Of a DNA stretch of 64,000 bases, positions 9,783-18,588 are shown one piece after another. The stretch comes from Legionella londiniensis (lineage in GTDB: Bacteria; Pseudomonadota; Gammaproteobacteria; Legionellales; Legionellaceae). The notes under the pieces were generated by a model. The model worked only from the letters and a program-made list of their open reading frames with translations. It made no database searches and was not told the DNA's origin. The stretch covers positions 315,297-379,296 of the forward strand of contig NZ_LNYK01000014.1 in NCBI RefSeq assembly GCF_001467825.1, written 5' to 3'. The position numbers and the translations under genes are program-made. The number at the start of each line of letters is the position of its first letter. Positions within the stretch are counted from its first letter, which is position 1.

Positions 9783-10601
9783 TCATAATACATTGAAACT
9801 TTCTTTATTCTCGTCTTCTTTAGTAATGATAACGATATCTTCTTCGCTATCATTTATTTTTATTTGATTTTTCAAATCCCCAAACTGGTATGGTGTTTCA
9901 TTGGATTTAATTTGTTGAGTTTTGAAAAAAGAGCTGATATAACTTGTAACCTTAGCCATTGCTGTATAAGTATATTTGCCAAAATAATATTCCTGCTGGC
10001 GACGTATTTCCTCATTGATTTCCTTCAGATTATCTGCAATTGATTTAGCAAATTCCGTCAGATATTTCAAAGTTTCCTCATCAATATGTTCTTTGGATTT
10101 TGCCAGTTCAGAAATTAATAATTGATAGCGCATCCCACGCTGTATGGGCATAATTAAATGAGAATGAAGGTTCAATTTATTTTTATTTTCTTTATGATTA
10201 ATAATATAAATATTGATGTCCTTAAAATCCTTTGTTTTATTGATTAATTCTTCGCTATAGGTTTTAAACAATGGCTCATACTGGAGGTAGTTAATATAAA
10301 AATTTTTTTTAAGCTTTTCTCTTTCATCTCGCAGAGATAATAACTCTTCTTTATTTACTTCATCTTGTGAAAACAAATCACCCAATTTTTTTAAGTGCGT
10401 GATTAAATCATTAGATGTTTTTTGTAGATTTAAAATGACAGGCTTTATTTTTTGTAAAGTCGAATTTTGTTTAATATTTTCCTCAACATTAAGAGAAGCA
10501 TATAGAATAGTTAATGATTTATTATAAGTCTCTTCAGTACTGATGATTTCTTTAAAGGCAGGGAGATCATTCATTTTAAATTTTTTCTCTTCAGACTTCA
10601 T
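9783..10601 (-). CDS. Dbl-homology RhoGEF-like protein, effector candidate
   Basis: 272 residues from ATG 10601, which has a good GAGG ribosome site; a start seven codons upstream lacks one. Residues about 12-195 match a eukaryotic Dbl-homology domain. Conserved region 1 is EIISTEETYNKSL (18-30), where the first Glu contacts the GTPase in known DH domains. Conserved region 3 is LHSHLIMPIQRGMRYQLL (145-162), matching the family pattern L-x-S-x-LI-x-P-x-QR-x-x-RY-x-LLL. The region between is helical and charged. No PH domain follows; the tail (205-272) is Lys/Glu-rich. DH domains catalyse nucleotide exchange on Rho-family GTPases, absent in bacteria, so the target would be host Rac/Rho/Cdc42. 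There is no signal peptide. Secretion by Dot/Icm is inferred from the family context. Confidence 0.75.
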   Translation of the reverse strand: MKSEEKKFKMNDLPAFKEIISTEETYNKSLTILYASLNVEENIKQNSTLQKIKPVILNLQKTSNDLITHLKKLGDLFSQDEVNKEELLSLRDEREKLKKNFYINYLQYEPLFKTYSEELINKTKDFKDINIYIINHKENKNKLNLHSHLIMPIQRGMRYQLLISELAKSKEHIDEETLKYLTEFAKSIADNLKEINEEIRRQQEYYFGKYTYTAMAKVTSYISSFFKTQQIKSNETPYQFGDLKNQIKINDSEEDIVIITKEDENKESFNVL

Positions 10602-10828
10602 GCTTACCTCTGTTATGATCAAAAAATATCTTAATTTATAATAAAATGACCATATTTTAGCATTGTCTATGATTAAAATGAACTATAGTTGCCTATATTG
10701 GCTAATTTTGGAGAATATCAGCGCTCTCCACCATGCGCCTTGCGCTACAATAATCCTCATGCCGGCGGTTGGATTTTGCTTCTGGTCACTATTAAAATCA
10801 ATAAGTTGCCCCCACTTTTCAATTGCCG

Positions 10829-10857
10829 TTGACAATTCATATAGACACGCTTACTGT
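10829..10857 (+). promoter_or_regulatory. Sigma70-type promoter before the POT transporter
   Basis: TTGACA (10829-10834) and TACTGT (10852-10857) are separated by 17 bases, about 35 bases before the start codon. The rest of 10602-10890 shows no convincing gene; it also holds the divergent promoter region of the RhoGEF gene. Confidence 0.5.
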
Positions 10858-10890
10858 TCCAATGTCATCTAAAGGGGCGGAACATCATTA

Positions 10891-12405
10891 ATGAATCATA
10901 CTCTTCCACTCATTACCACAGTAGAAAAAATGCCAAAAGGAATCGCCCCGCTTTATTGGATGCATGGTTTTTCAACCTTTACTTATGCTGTTCTCTATTC
11001 ATCGCTAACATTGTTTCTCACTAAACAGCTAGGCTTATCGAATACGCTATCAAACAGTATTGTGGCTCTATTCCTGGTCTTTAATTATGTGCTGCGCTTG
11101 CTAGGCGGTGTAATCGGCGGGCGTTTTTTAAGTAACCGGGCTGTATTTCTTATTACCACAGTCCTGCAGGCAGCCGGTATCCTGTTACTGGCATTATCCA
11201 TGCAATCGTTTCTTTATCTGGGGTTGAGCCTTTTTTTGGTCGGCTGCGGGTTAAATGTCACTGTATACAACAGCATACTGACTCAACAGTTCTCACCAAC
11301 CGATCCTAAAAGAGACAAAGCCTTTTTTTTAAGTTATGCCGCAACGAATGCGGGCTTTCTCGCAGGATATGTTGTAAGCGGTTTTTTTGATAGCTCGAAC
11401 CAATATCAAAACCTGTTCTATCTCAACATTATCCCAAGCTTAATTGCGCTGATTTTAATTTGGGCTTATTGGCCGAATCTGCAAGACAGCAATACGCCAT
11501 TCATGAAAATCAAGAACAATAAAATACGGCATCTGAAAAGCGCTATCGGTTGGGGCATCATATTGTTGCTTATCCCATTTACCTTGCTCTGCTTTCAAAC
11601 GGCCAACCTGAGCAATAGCGTCGTGATTGGCCTAAGTATCATCATGTTTTTTGTGATTCTATACCTGGGTTTCCAGCAAAAATCCGTTCACGATAAGAAA
11701 AAAGTCATGACCTTTTTAATCTTGGCCATTACTTCCATCCTGTTTTGGATGAATTATTTCACAGGCCCAATGGGAGTCACCATATTCATTAAAAATAACG
11801 TTGACAGGCAACTATTCCATTATGAAATGGCAACACAATGGATTTTAAATATCAATGCCATTGTCATCATAATTGGGGCACCATTGGTATCAATGCTTCT
11901 GAATAAACTAAAAGAGAAAGGATACAAAATTTCAGTTTCCACACAATTTATCTGCGCTTTTCTAATGCTTGCCCTTTCCTTTTTCATTTTATCTGCCGGT
12001 ATTATTTCAGCCAATAGCCATGGATACATCAGCATCTATTGGGTGATGTGTCATTTTACTGTGCAAGCTTTGGCTGAGTTGCTTATTGGTCCTGTAGGTT
12101 ATGCCATGATCGGCAGGATTTCACCGCCCCAATTGCAAGGCGTGCTCATGGGCACCTGGATGATGGTATCAGGCGTCGCCGCATCCCTGTCTCATTACTT
12201 TTCAAACGCCATGACCAAAACGGAATCCACAAACCCCTTGCTATCCAATAGCGATTATCTCCATGTATTTAACCAATTGGGATTATGGGCATTATTGGGT
12301 GCGTTTTTCCTCTATCTGATAGCCAGAAAAATCAAACCTGTTATCGAGCAAACGGTAGATTCTGATGTACCTGAAGCCGTTATTTTTTCCACTATCCCGA
12401 AATAA
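10891..12405 (+). CDS. MFS transporter of the POT/PTR peptide type
   Basis: 504 residues with about 12-14 hydrophobic helices, an inner-membrane major-facilitator protein. The pattern is closest to proton-dependent oligopeptide transporters: an N-terminal pair of helices, FNYVLRLLGGVIGGRFLSNR in the loop 2-3 region, SYAATNAGFLAGY around helix 5, and ELLIGPVGYAMIGRISPPQL with a long C-terminal segment. The ExxERFxYY motif of standard POT helix 1 is absent (here HGFSTFTYAVLY), so substrate and proton coupling may differ. It stands alone, divergent from the RhoGEF gene. A link to intracellular nutrition, as for Legionella Pht transporters, is speculative. Confidence 0.75.
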   Translation: MNHTLPLITTVEKMPKGIAPLYWMHGFSTFTYAVLYSSLTLFLTKQLGLSNTLSNSIVALFLVFNYVLRLLGGVIGGRFLSNRAVFLITTVLQAAGILLLALSMQSFLYLGLSLFLVGCGLNVTVYNSILTQQFSPTDPKRDKAFFLSYAATNAGFLAGYVVSGFFDSSNQYQNLFYLNIIPSLIALILIWAYWPNLQDSNTPFMKIKNNKIRHLKSAIGWGIILLLIPFTLLCFQTANLSNSVVIGLSIIMFFVILYLGFQQKSVHDKKKVMTFLILAITSILFWMNYFTGPMGVTIFIKNNVDRQLFHYEMATQWILNINAIVIIIGAPLVSMLLNKLKEKGYKISVSTQFICAFLMLALSFFILSAGIISANSHGYISIYWVMCHFTVQALAELLIGPVGYAMIGRISPPQLQGVLMGTWMMVSGVAASLSHYFSNAMTKTESTNPLLSNSDYLHVFNQLGLWALLGAFFLYLIARKIKPVIEQTVDSDVPEAVIFSTIPK

Positions 12406-12496
12406 CCTATTTGCCGGCCTTTAATCAAGCTAACATCTATTTTAAGGTTTTGCCATAAAATTGTGCTATTATTAAACAACAAAAGGATTTGCTACT

Positions 12497-15037
12497 GTGA
12501 TAAAGAAAATACAGTTGTGGCTATACGCCAGCATCGTCTTTTCATGCTTGACAATCATTCTTGGCGCCTCAGTGATGATTGGGTGGCATTCAGGGATCAC
12601 CTTGTTGCTGCAGTATCAAACCGGCAGCATAGCCATGGTTTATAACACTGCTTTATCCTTCGCGGTACTTGGAATTTGCATCATATTGTTGCTCTTTCAT
12701 TATTATAAGGCTAGCCGGTTTCTTGCCATATTCATTATTGTCCTCTCCTCCCTGGCGCTTCTTCAAACTATTTTTGATATTGATTTGCACGTAGATGAGC
12801 TGTTTTTGAAACATTATTATAACGTCGCTAACCACTTCCCCGGGCGAATGGCTCCAAATACCACTGTTTCGTTTATTATGGCAGGAACAGTTATCCTGAT
12901 TATTGGGCGGGCTCACTGGACCTTCAAGATGGGTGTTCTGGCATCCGTTTTGACCATTTTTCTGCTGTTTATGTCATTGTTATTTGCAAGCGGCTATGCC
13001 TCTTCGCTTCAAAATGCTTATGAATGGAGTCGGTTTACCCCTATGGCACTTAATACAGCCTTGGGATTTATACTGATGTCTGTAGCCATGTTATTTGCTC
13101 TGTTATATAGGTGCCGATATCACGGTATGTCTGTATGGCCTGCAATGCCCGTGATACTTGGCCTTGGAATGTTTTTAATTAACAGCCTGCTGGCTTTGTC
13201 GGTACATAAGGAACAATATGCCAATCAGATAAGCTCATTGCTGCCATTTGTAATTTTTATACTTGGGACAATATTCACCTTGTTATTTACTTTATTGCTT
13301 TATTATGTGCAGCTCGAAAGGAAGCGGGCAAGAGAGGAACAAAAACTCAGGGCACTGACAGAAGCAACACTCGATGCGACAGGTGATGGCATTATTGCCT
13401 GGAATCATAAAGGGATTATCACCCATTGTAACCATAAATTTTCCGAGTTATGGCAATTGCCTATGGAACAAGTTCAAGGAAAAACCATTTTATATTTACT
13501 GAAGGAGATGTCTCACGAAGCAGAAGATGAGAACAGTTTTCGTGAAAATATGAATACGCTTATCCAACCCGCAAAAAACTATAGCCGCATGACCCTGAAA
13601 CTCAAAGGAAGCCGATTTTTTGAGGCCCATATGCAAACCCAAAAGACGCCAGATCTACCGTTGGTTCAAGTATTAAGTTTTCATGACGTTTCTGATGCAA
13701 AAAATCTTGAAAAAGACATGATGCACCGCAATACGCATGATCTTTTAACAGGATTGCCGAATAAAGCCTTGATAGCGGATCTGTTAGAAATGGCCATTCA
13801 AGGCGTCTTACACAACAAACATCAAGTGGGTGTATTTATTATTGATATTCATAAATTTACACAAATCAATGACGTATTTGGCCGAAGCAAGGGCGATGAA
13901 CTCATCCGTATGATTGCCGAAAGATTAAAAATCGGGATTGGCAAATTGGGCACCTTGTGCAGGCTTGGAGGAGATGAATTTGTCGTTATCGCTTCATTAA
14001 GCCATGACACCGACAGTCAAAAAATAATTGATCATATTCTGTCTGCATTAAAACCAAATATTGAATTCTACGACGCTCAACTGACCATATCCTGCTTTGT
14101 GGGCGTGTCAATTTGTCCTCAAGACAGTATCGACGCAGATGAACTGTTACGCTGCGCGGATATTGCCCTGATTCGCGCAAAAAAACAGGGAAGAAACTCC
14201 TTTGTATTTTATGCCAACGAGTTAGGGGAATATACCTATGAGCGTATGCTGCTGGAAAATGAACTTTATGTTGCATTGGAAAAAAAAGAATTTGAACAAT
14301 ATTATCAACCGTTGATTGAGTTGAAAACCAAAAAAATTTATGGCTTTGAGGCTTTATTGCGCTGGCAGCACCCAAGGTTGGGCTTGTTAACCCCGGATAA
14401 ATTTATTTCCATCGCCGAAGAGTTAGGCTTGATGAATGATATCGGAACCTATGTCGTAAATCAGGTTTGCCATCAATTGAACCAGTGGCGGCAACAGAGG
14501 CTGCCGCCTGTCAAAATATCTATCAATGTTACGGCCCATCAATTTAAAAATAATCGTTTGCTTGACGACATCAATGAGGCTTTAATGCGTTATGATTTGC
14601 CGCCTTCATATCTTGAAATTGAATTGACTGAGCAAACGCTTCTCGATTGCTCCAGGGAAATATTACATACTTTAAAAATATTAAAAGCAAAAAACATCCT
14701 GATCGCTTTGGATGACTTTGGTACGGGGTATTCCAGCCTCAACTACATTAAAAAATTCCCTCTGGACAAGTTAAAAATTGATAAGTCTTTTATTCGAGAT
14801 TTGTTGCATAGCGAAGATAATAAAAATCTGCTTAAAGCAATTATTCATTTAGCTGAAGCAATGGAGCTCTCAGTTTTATCTGAAGGAATAGAAAATCAGG
14901 AGCAGCTGGACTTTCTTATTTCCAATCGCTGCGTTTATGGCCAAGGTTTCTTGTTTGCCAAGCCCATGCCCTCATCTGCATGCTCTAATTTTCTAAAAAA
15001 ATACAAACATGGAGTTATTGCTTTCAAACTCGATTGA
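12497..15037 (+). CDS. Membrane GGDEF-EAL protein with PAS domain
   Basis: 846 residues from GTG 12497, with AGGA nine bases upstream. Residues 1-275 form about eight membrane helices, a MASE-like sensory region. Residues 285-400 fit a PAS domain (DATGDGIIAWNHKG), followed by a GGDEF domain with intact GGDEF at 491-495 and an EAL domain with EALLR from 618 and LDDFGTGYSSL further on. Such proteins make and/or break cyclic di-GMP at the inner membrane. The inhibitory RxxD I-site before GGDEF is absent (GKLG). The EAL core residues seen are intact, so phosphodiesterase activity is plausible, perhaps with GTP regulation by the GGDEF domain. Monocistronic by position. Confidence 0.92.
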   Translation: MIKKIQLWLYASIVFSCLTIILGASVMIGWHSGITLLLQYQTGSIAMVYNTALSFAVLGICIILLLFHYYKASRFLAIFIIVLSSLALLQTIFDIDLHVDELFLKHYYNVANHFPGRMAPNTTVSFIMAGTVILIIGRAHWTFKMGVLASVLTIFLLFMSLLFASGYASSLQNAYEWSRFTPMALNTALGFILMSVAMLFALLYRCRYHGMSVWPAMPVILGLGMFLINSLLALSVHKEQYANQISSLLPFVIFILGTIFTLLFTLLLYYVQLERKRAREEQKLRALTEATLDATGDGIIAWNHKGIITHCNHKFSELWQLPMEQVQGKTILYLLKEMSHEAEDENSFRENMNTLIQPAKNYSRMTLKLKGSRFFEAHMQTQKTPDLPLVQVLSFHDVSDAKNLEKDMMHRNTHDLLTGLPNKALIADLLEMAIQGVLHNKHQVGVFIIDIHKFTQINDVFGRSKGDELIRMIAERLKIGIGKLGTLCRLGGDEFVVIASLSHDTDSQKIIDHILSALKPNIEFYDAQLTISCFVGVSICPQDSIDADELLRCADIALIRAKKQGRNSFVFYANELGEYTYERMLLENELYVALEKKEFEQYYQPLIELKTKKIYGFEALLRWQHPRLGLLTPDKFISIAEELGLMNDIGTYVVNQVCHQLNQWRQQRLPPVKISINVTAHQFKNNRLLDDINEALMRYDLPPSYLEIELTEQTLLDCSREILHTLKILKAKNILIALDDFGTGYSSLNYIKKFPLDKLKIDKSFIRDLLHSEDNKNLLKAIIHLAEAMELSVLSEGIENQEQLDFLISNRCVYGQGFLFAKPMPSSACSNFLKKYKHGVIAFKLD

Positions 15038-15294
15038 TCCATTTTTTGCTCAATTTGAATGAGAGATTTCGCATGAAATAGTCAAAGCGGCTATTGCTCA
15101 TACTGGAAAACAAGGTAAGCTATGGGCAGCCTGTAACTGCAAGACAATTTGAAAAAGAAGCTTTCGCCTTATTTAAAAACAGGTTGAGTCAATCAGGAAT
15201 TGCAAGAAAAGTGAGTATTAGTCAAACCCCAGTAAGGCCAGTTTTAGCGCCTCAATAAAATGTGATTGAATTAATTTTAGCAAAGGAAAATAAA
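15038..15294 (+). other. Short region with a startless, decayed-looking frame
   Basis: A plus-strand frame from about 15083 to 15258 (containing TARQFEKEAFALFKNRLSQ) has no start codon and is cut off upstream by a stop. It may be the tail of a lost gene. Nothing else is visible. Confidence 0.3.
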
Positions 15295-15750
15295 GTGAAT
15301 TCTTTTTTTCAAGAACCATTGTCTGGTGTCTATGAGGTTAAACAGGAGAACCTGATTTTTAGCAGCGATAAAAATAAACTGGATATCGCTTATTTACAAG
15401 AGCAGTTATCCTCTTTCTATTGGGCTGAAAATATTTCCTTACCGCGTTTGAAACGCTCATTACTTCAGTCTCTATGTTATGGATTATATGAGGACACCAG
15501 GCAATTAGGGTTTGCAAGAGTTGTAACAGATTTTTCTCAAGAAGCAATGCTATGTGATGTTTTTATTGATCGCAAGCACCAAAATCGAGGCCTCGGTACG
15601 TTTTTGATAAACAATGTTCTGGAAAGTCCAATCACTCAAGATTGTTTTCGATGGATTTTGTTGACTAAAGATGCCCATCTTTTTTATCAAAAATTTGGAT
15701 TTGCCCAAAGTGAGTTAGCGATGCTTCGCTTAACAGAACCCAATTATTAG
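15295..15750 (+). CDS. GNAT-family N-acetyltransferase
   Basis: About 151 residues, the usual size for a GNAT. Motif A with the acetyl-CoA pyrophosphate-binding loop is clear: CDVFIDRKHQNRGLGTFLI. The C-terminal part (LFYQKFGF) is typical. GTG 15295 is preferred because AAAGGA lies eight bases before it; a GTG at 15262 would add 11 residues but has no ribosome site. The substrate cannot be told. It is followed after about 35 bases by the VOC protein, possibly co-transcribed. Confidence 0.85.
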   Translation: MNSFFQEPLSGVYEVKQENLIFSSDKNKLDIAYLQEQLSSFYWAENISLPRLKRSLLQSLCYGLYEDTRQLGFARVVTDFSQEAMLCDVFIDRKHQNRGLGTFLINNVLESPITQDCFRWILLTKDAHLFYQKFGFAQSELAMLRLTEPNY

Positions 15751-15784
15751 AATTAACAGCTTGGAAAAGACGCAGGAGTTAGAC

Positions 15785-16144
15785 ATGATTGCCCACGTTG
15801 GAATTTATGTTGAAAATTTGAAAGATAGCAGTGCCTTCTATACCATATTATTGGAAACAATCGGTTGGAGCGTCATATTTAAAAATGATTTTTGTGTTGC
15901 ATTTGGTAAAGAAAATACACCTTTTTTTGAGATTTATACAGGGAAGGCTGCTTCATCACCGTTCCATATTGCTTTTGATTGCGCCTCGCAGGAAGAAGTG
16001 AACACATTTTATAATACAGCCATCAGCTTAAATGCCAGAGATAATGGGGAGCCAGGTTTTAGAGATTATTTTCCAAATTATTATGCCTGTTATGTGATTG
16101 ATCCGAATGGCCATAACCTTGAGGGATTATATTTTGGAAAATGA
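15785..16144 (+). CDS. VOC-family (glyoxalase/dioxygenase fold) protein
   Basis: About 119 residues. One pair of beta-alpha-beta-beta-beta units is visible: HVGIYVENLKDSSAFYTILL at the start, PFHIAFDCAS in the middle, and YVIDPNGHNLEGLY at the end. The latter carries the metal-ligand-type Glu region. The start is ATG 15785, with AGGAG before it. VOC proteins include lyases, dioxygenases and antibiotic-binding proteins; this one cannot be narrowed. It follows the GNAT gene on the same strand. Confidence 0.85.
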   Translation: MIAHVGIYVENLKDSSAFYTILLETIGWSVIFKNDFCVAFGKENTPFFEIYTGKAASSPFHIAFDCASQEEVNTFYNTAISLNARDNGEPGFRDYFPNYYACYVIDPNGHNLEGLYFGK

Positions 16145-16305
16145 GCAGCTCATTAAATTTGATTTAAACATTCACATGAAACGGTCTTTTTCATCAGAAT
16201 CTGGACCGAATCTTTAAAGTATGAATTTTTACCCAAGAAGGACATGCAAGTAAAATCCCAAAAACAAAAAAATAAAAGGAGCTTGAGTTTTGCCTCCGAT
16301 CAACA

Positions 16306-16620
16306 AAAAATCTTGTAGTCAAGACTGGCTTTTTACTTTTTCTCTGGTAACATTGGTAATTTTCTTCCTGTAATTTTCATTAAAATTATCCTGTGGATAA
16401 TTTTTTAATCATATCGTCAATTTTTATGATTTCAAATAACGCGATTCATAAAAATCCAATGTTGACAAGGACTTTTGGCGATAATTTCTATTCTCTCTTC
16501 ATTTAATTTATCCACAAAATCTGTGGATAAATCTGTGAACAGCCTATTAAAAGCCTTGAGAAACAAGCCCTTTTCATAGGTGGCTTGCGATTTTCCAGGG
16601 TTTCCATTTGGGGTACAAAG
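16306..16620 (+). repeat. Intergenic DnaA-box repeat element, copy 1
   Basis: About 315 bases, similar along their whole length to 24612-24925 and partly to 34569-34800, all in the same orientation. It contains three perfect DnaA-box sequences: TGTGGATAA at 16392-16400, then an inverted pair, TTATCCACA at 16508-16516 and TGTGGATAA at 16522-16530. Downstream, AAAAGCCTTG and CAAGCCCTTTT can form a bulged hairpin. The whole gene-free stretch 16145-16722 otherwise holds nothing I recognise. A minus-strand frame inside it (16432-16632) is similar in copy 2, but looks like conserved DNA rather than a gene. Confidence 0.75.
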
Positions 16621-16722
16621 TGCCCGCAGCATAGAAGAACAAAATGAAAGATTGCCAGGAATACATTACACTTGATTATATAAATAAATGGAGTCGAATA
16701 TCTAAAGCCAGGGAATCGGTTT

Positions 16723-18507
16723 ATGAGCAGATCAGGAAAACAATATTGTCCCAGAGACATTATATTGACTCAACAGGAAGAATCTCATGGAGAGCCAAGC
16801 TTCTGTTGCATACCGGAGGCGGGGGCATCAAATGATTTTTTTTCGTTTTTGGGTCGCCTGTTCCGGTCAAATCTTGCCAAATGGACTGCAGGCTTAAGCC
16901 CTGCCGCGTTAGGATCCTCCTATTCTACCTGGCTTTGGCAGTTGGCACAGTCTCCTGAAGTGTTATGGGAGCTTGCTTTTTATCCTATTAACCATGCCCA
17001 TGATTGCATGAATAATATCATCTGTGTTGAGCGCGCAGCTGGAGGCAAAGATGTCCGTTTTAAAAAAGACAGCTGGCAGCCTATGCCTTGGCGCTTGTTT
17101 GCAGAAGGGTTTTTGCAAGCCCAGGACTGGTGGGAGCGGGCCACGAATGTCCCAGGGTTGTCAGAGCCTGTGAAGCGCACTGTTTCTTTTTGGGCGCGCC
17201 AATGCCTTGACGCAGTCTCTCCGTCCAATTTTGTATTGACAAACCCTGACTTATTCCGTGAAACATTACATTCCGGCGGGCTTAATTTGCTTAAGGGCAG
17301 CCAAATTGCCTTTGAAGAGTGGCTTGAAAAGATAACTGGCGCGCCTCCTGCTGGTTCAGAACATTTCATCCCGGGAAAACAGGTGGCCGTTACTCCAGGA
17401 AGAGTGGTTTTTCAAAATCGCCTGATTGAACTGATTCAATACGAAGCCCAAACCAAAACTGTCTATAAGGAGCCGATATTGATCCTGCCGGCCTGGATTA
17501 TGAAATATTATATCCTGGATTTATCGCCACATAATTCCCTGGTGAAGTGGCTTGTAAAGAAAGGACACACGGTATTTATCGTCTCCTGGCGTAATCCTGA
17601 TAAAAAAGACTGCGATTTAGGGATGGATGATTACTATCGCCTCGGCGCTATGGCTGCAATCGATACAGTATCAGCCATTCTGCCTGAAGCCAAAATTAAC
17701 CTGATGGGCTATTGTCTGGGTGGCACCTTGGCCATGATTACGGCTTCCGCGATGGAAAGAGATAAAGACCGGCGCATAAACAGCCTCACCCTGCTTGCGG
17801 CCCAAGGCGATTTTACAGAAGCTGGTGAATTAATGCTTTTTGTTACAGAAAGCCAGGTGGATTTTCTGAAAAATATGATGTGGGATCAGGGTTATCTTGA
17901 TACCAAGCAAATGGCTGGGTCATTTCAGATGCTGCGTGCCTACGATTTAATCTGGTCTAAAATGGTACAAGATTACATGCATGGGATGCGGCGCGGAATG
18001 ATTGATTTAACCGCATGGAATGCCGATGCTACCCGCATGCCGTATAAAATGCACAGTGAATACCTTGAAAAATTATTCTTAAACAATGATTTTGCAGAAG
18101 GACGTTTTATGGTTGAAGGTCAACCTGTAGCGGCTGAAAACATTCGGCTGCCAGTTTTTGCAGTGAGCACTGAAAAAGACCATGTCGCCCCCTGGCAATC
18201 GGTTTATAAAGTCCATCTGATGACAGAGGGAGATGTGACTTTTGTGCTCACCAAGGGGGGGCACAATGCAGGCATCATCAGCGAACCTGGCCATCCCGGA
18301 CGTTTATATCGCATTCATCAACATTTGCAAAACGATGCCTACCTAAATCCGGAAGGCTGGCTTGAAATCGCAGAAAAACGGAATGGCTCCTGGTGGCCAG
18401 AGTGGCATGCCTGGCTTGTGAAGCAATCTTCTAAAAAACGCGTTCCCGCACCAGGCACAGATGCTTCCCTTCCCCTGGCGCCGGGAAGTTATGTGCTACA
18501 AAAATAA
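16723..18507 (+). CDS. phaC: Poly(3-hydroxyalkanoate) synthase
   Basis: 594 residues, matching class I PhaC. It polymerises hydroxyacyl-CoA into the storage polyester found in Legionella granules. The catalytic triad is visible: C331 in the lipase-like box GYCLGG, D486 in STEKDHVAPW, and H514 in GGHNAG. The N-terminal domain (LAQSPEVLWELAFYPIN) and the C-terminal WWPEWHAWL region are typical. The start is ATG 16723, with AGGGA upstream. No phaA, phaB or phaR gene is adjacent. A terminator hairpin directly follows the stop. Confidence 0.93.
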   Translation: MSRSGKQYCPRDIILTQQEESHGEPSFCCIPEAGASNDFFSFLGRLFRSNLAKWTAGLSPAALGSSYSTWLWQLAQSPEVLWELAFYPINHAHDCMNNIICVERAAGGKDVRFKKDSWQPMPWRLFAEGFLQAQDWWERATNVPGLSEPVKRTVSFWARQCLDAVSPSNFVLTNPDLFRETLHSGGLNLLKGSQIAFEEWLEKITGAPPAGSEHFIPGKQVAVTPGRVVFQNRLIELIQYEAQTKTVYKEPILILPAWIMKYYILDLSPHNSLVKWLVKKGHTVFIVSWRNPDKKDCDLGMDDYYRLGAMAAIDTVSAILPEAKINLMGYCLGGTLAMITASAMERDKDRRINSLTLLAAQGDFTEAGELMLFVTESQVDFLKNMMWDQGYLDTKQMAGSFQMLRAYDLIWSKMVQDYMHGMRRGMIDLTAWNADATRMPYKMHSEYLEKLFLNNDFAEGRFMVEGQPVAAENIRLPVFAVSTEKDHVAPWQSVYKVHLMTEGDVTFVLTKGGHNAGIISEPGHPGRLYRIHQHLQNDAYLNPEGWLEIAEKRNGSWWPEWHAWLVKQSSKKRVPAPGTDASLPLAPGSYVLQK

Positions 18508-18531
18508 AAGGAACCGCCTCTGGGGTTCTTT
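18508..18531 (+). terminator. Hairpin terminator after phaC
   Basis: AAGGAACC and GGTTCTTT form an eight-pair stem (one G-U) around an eight-base loop, starting at the base after the phaC stop. The T-run is short, so efficiency is uncertain. Confidence 0.6.
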
Positions 18532-18588
18532 GCAAAACCTAAATAAAATTAAATGCTAAACTGATAAAAAATTAATAGAGAGAATATC

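Noticed and set aside
10663-10872. Plus-strand 69-codon frame before the POT transporter
   Set aside because: It covers the transporter promoter, has no domain and no ribosome site.
16432-16632. Minus-strand frame in repeat copy 1, with a similar frame at 24779-24988 in copy 2
   Set aside because: The translations resemble each other, but the base differences often change residues and the frame is not kept well in copy 3, so conserved DNA explains it better than a gene.
16644-16835. Plus-strand frame overlapping the start of phaC
   Set aside because: It overlaps the phaC N-terminus in another frame and has no family match.
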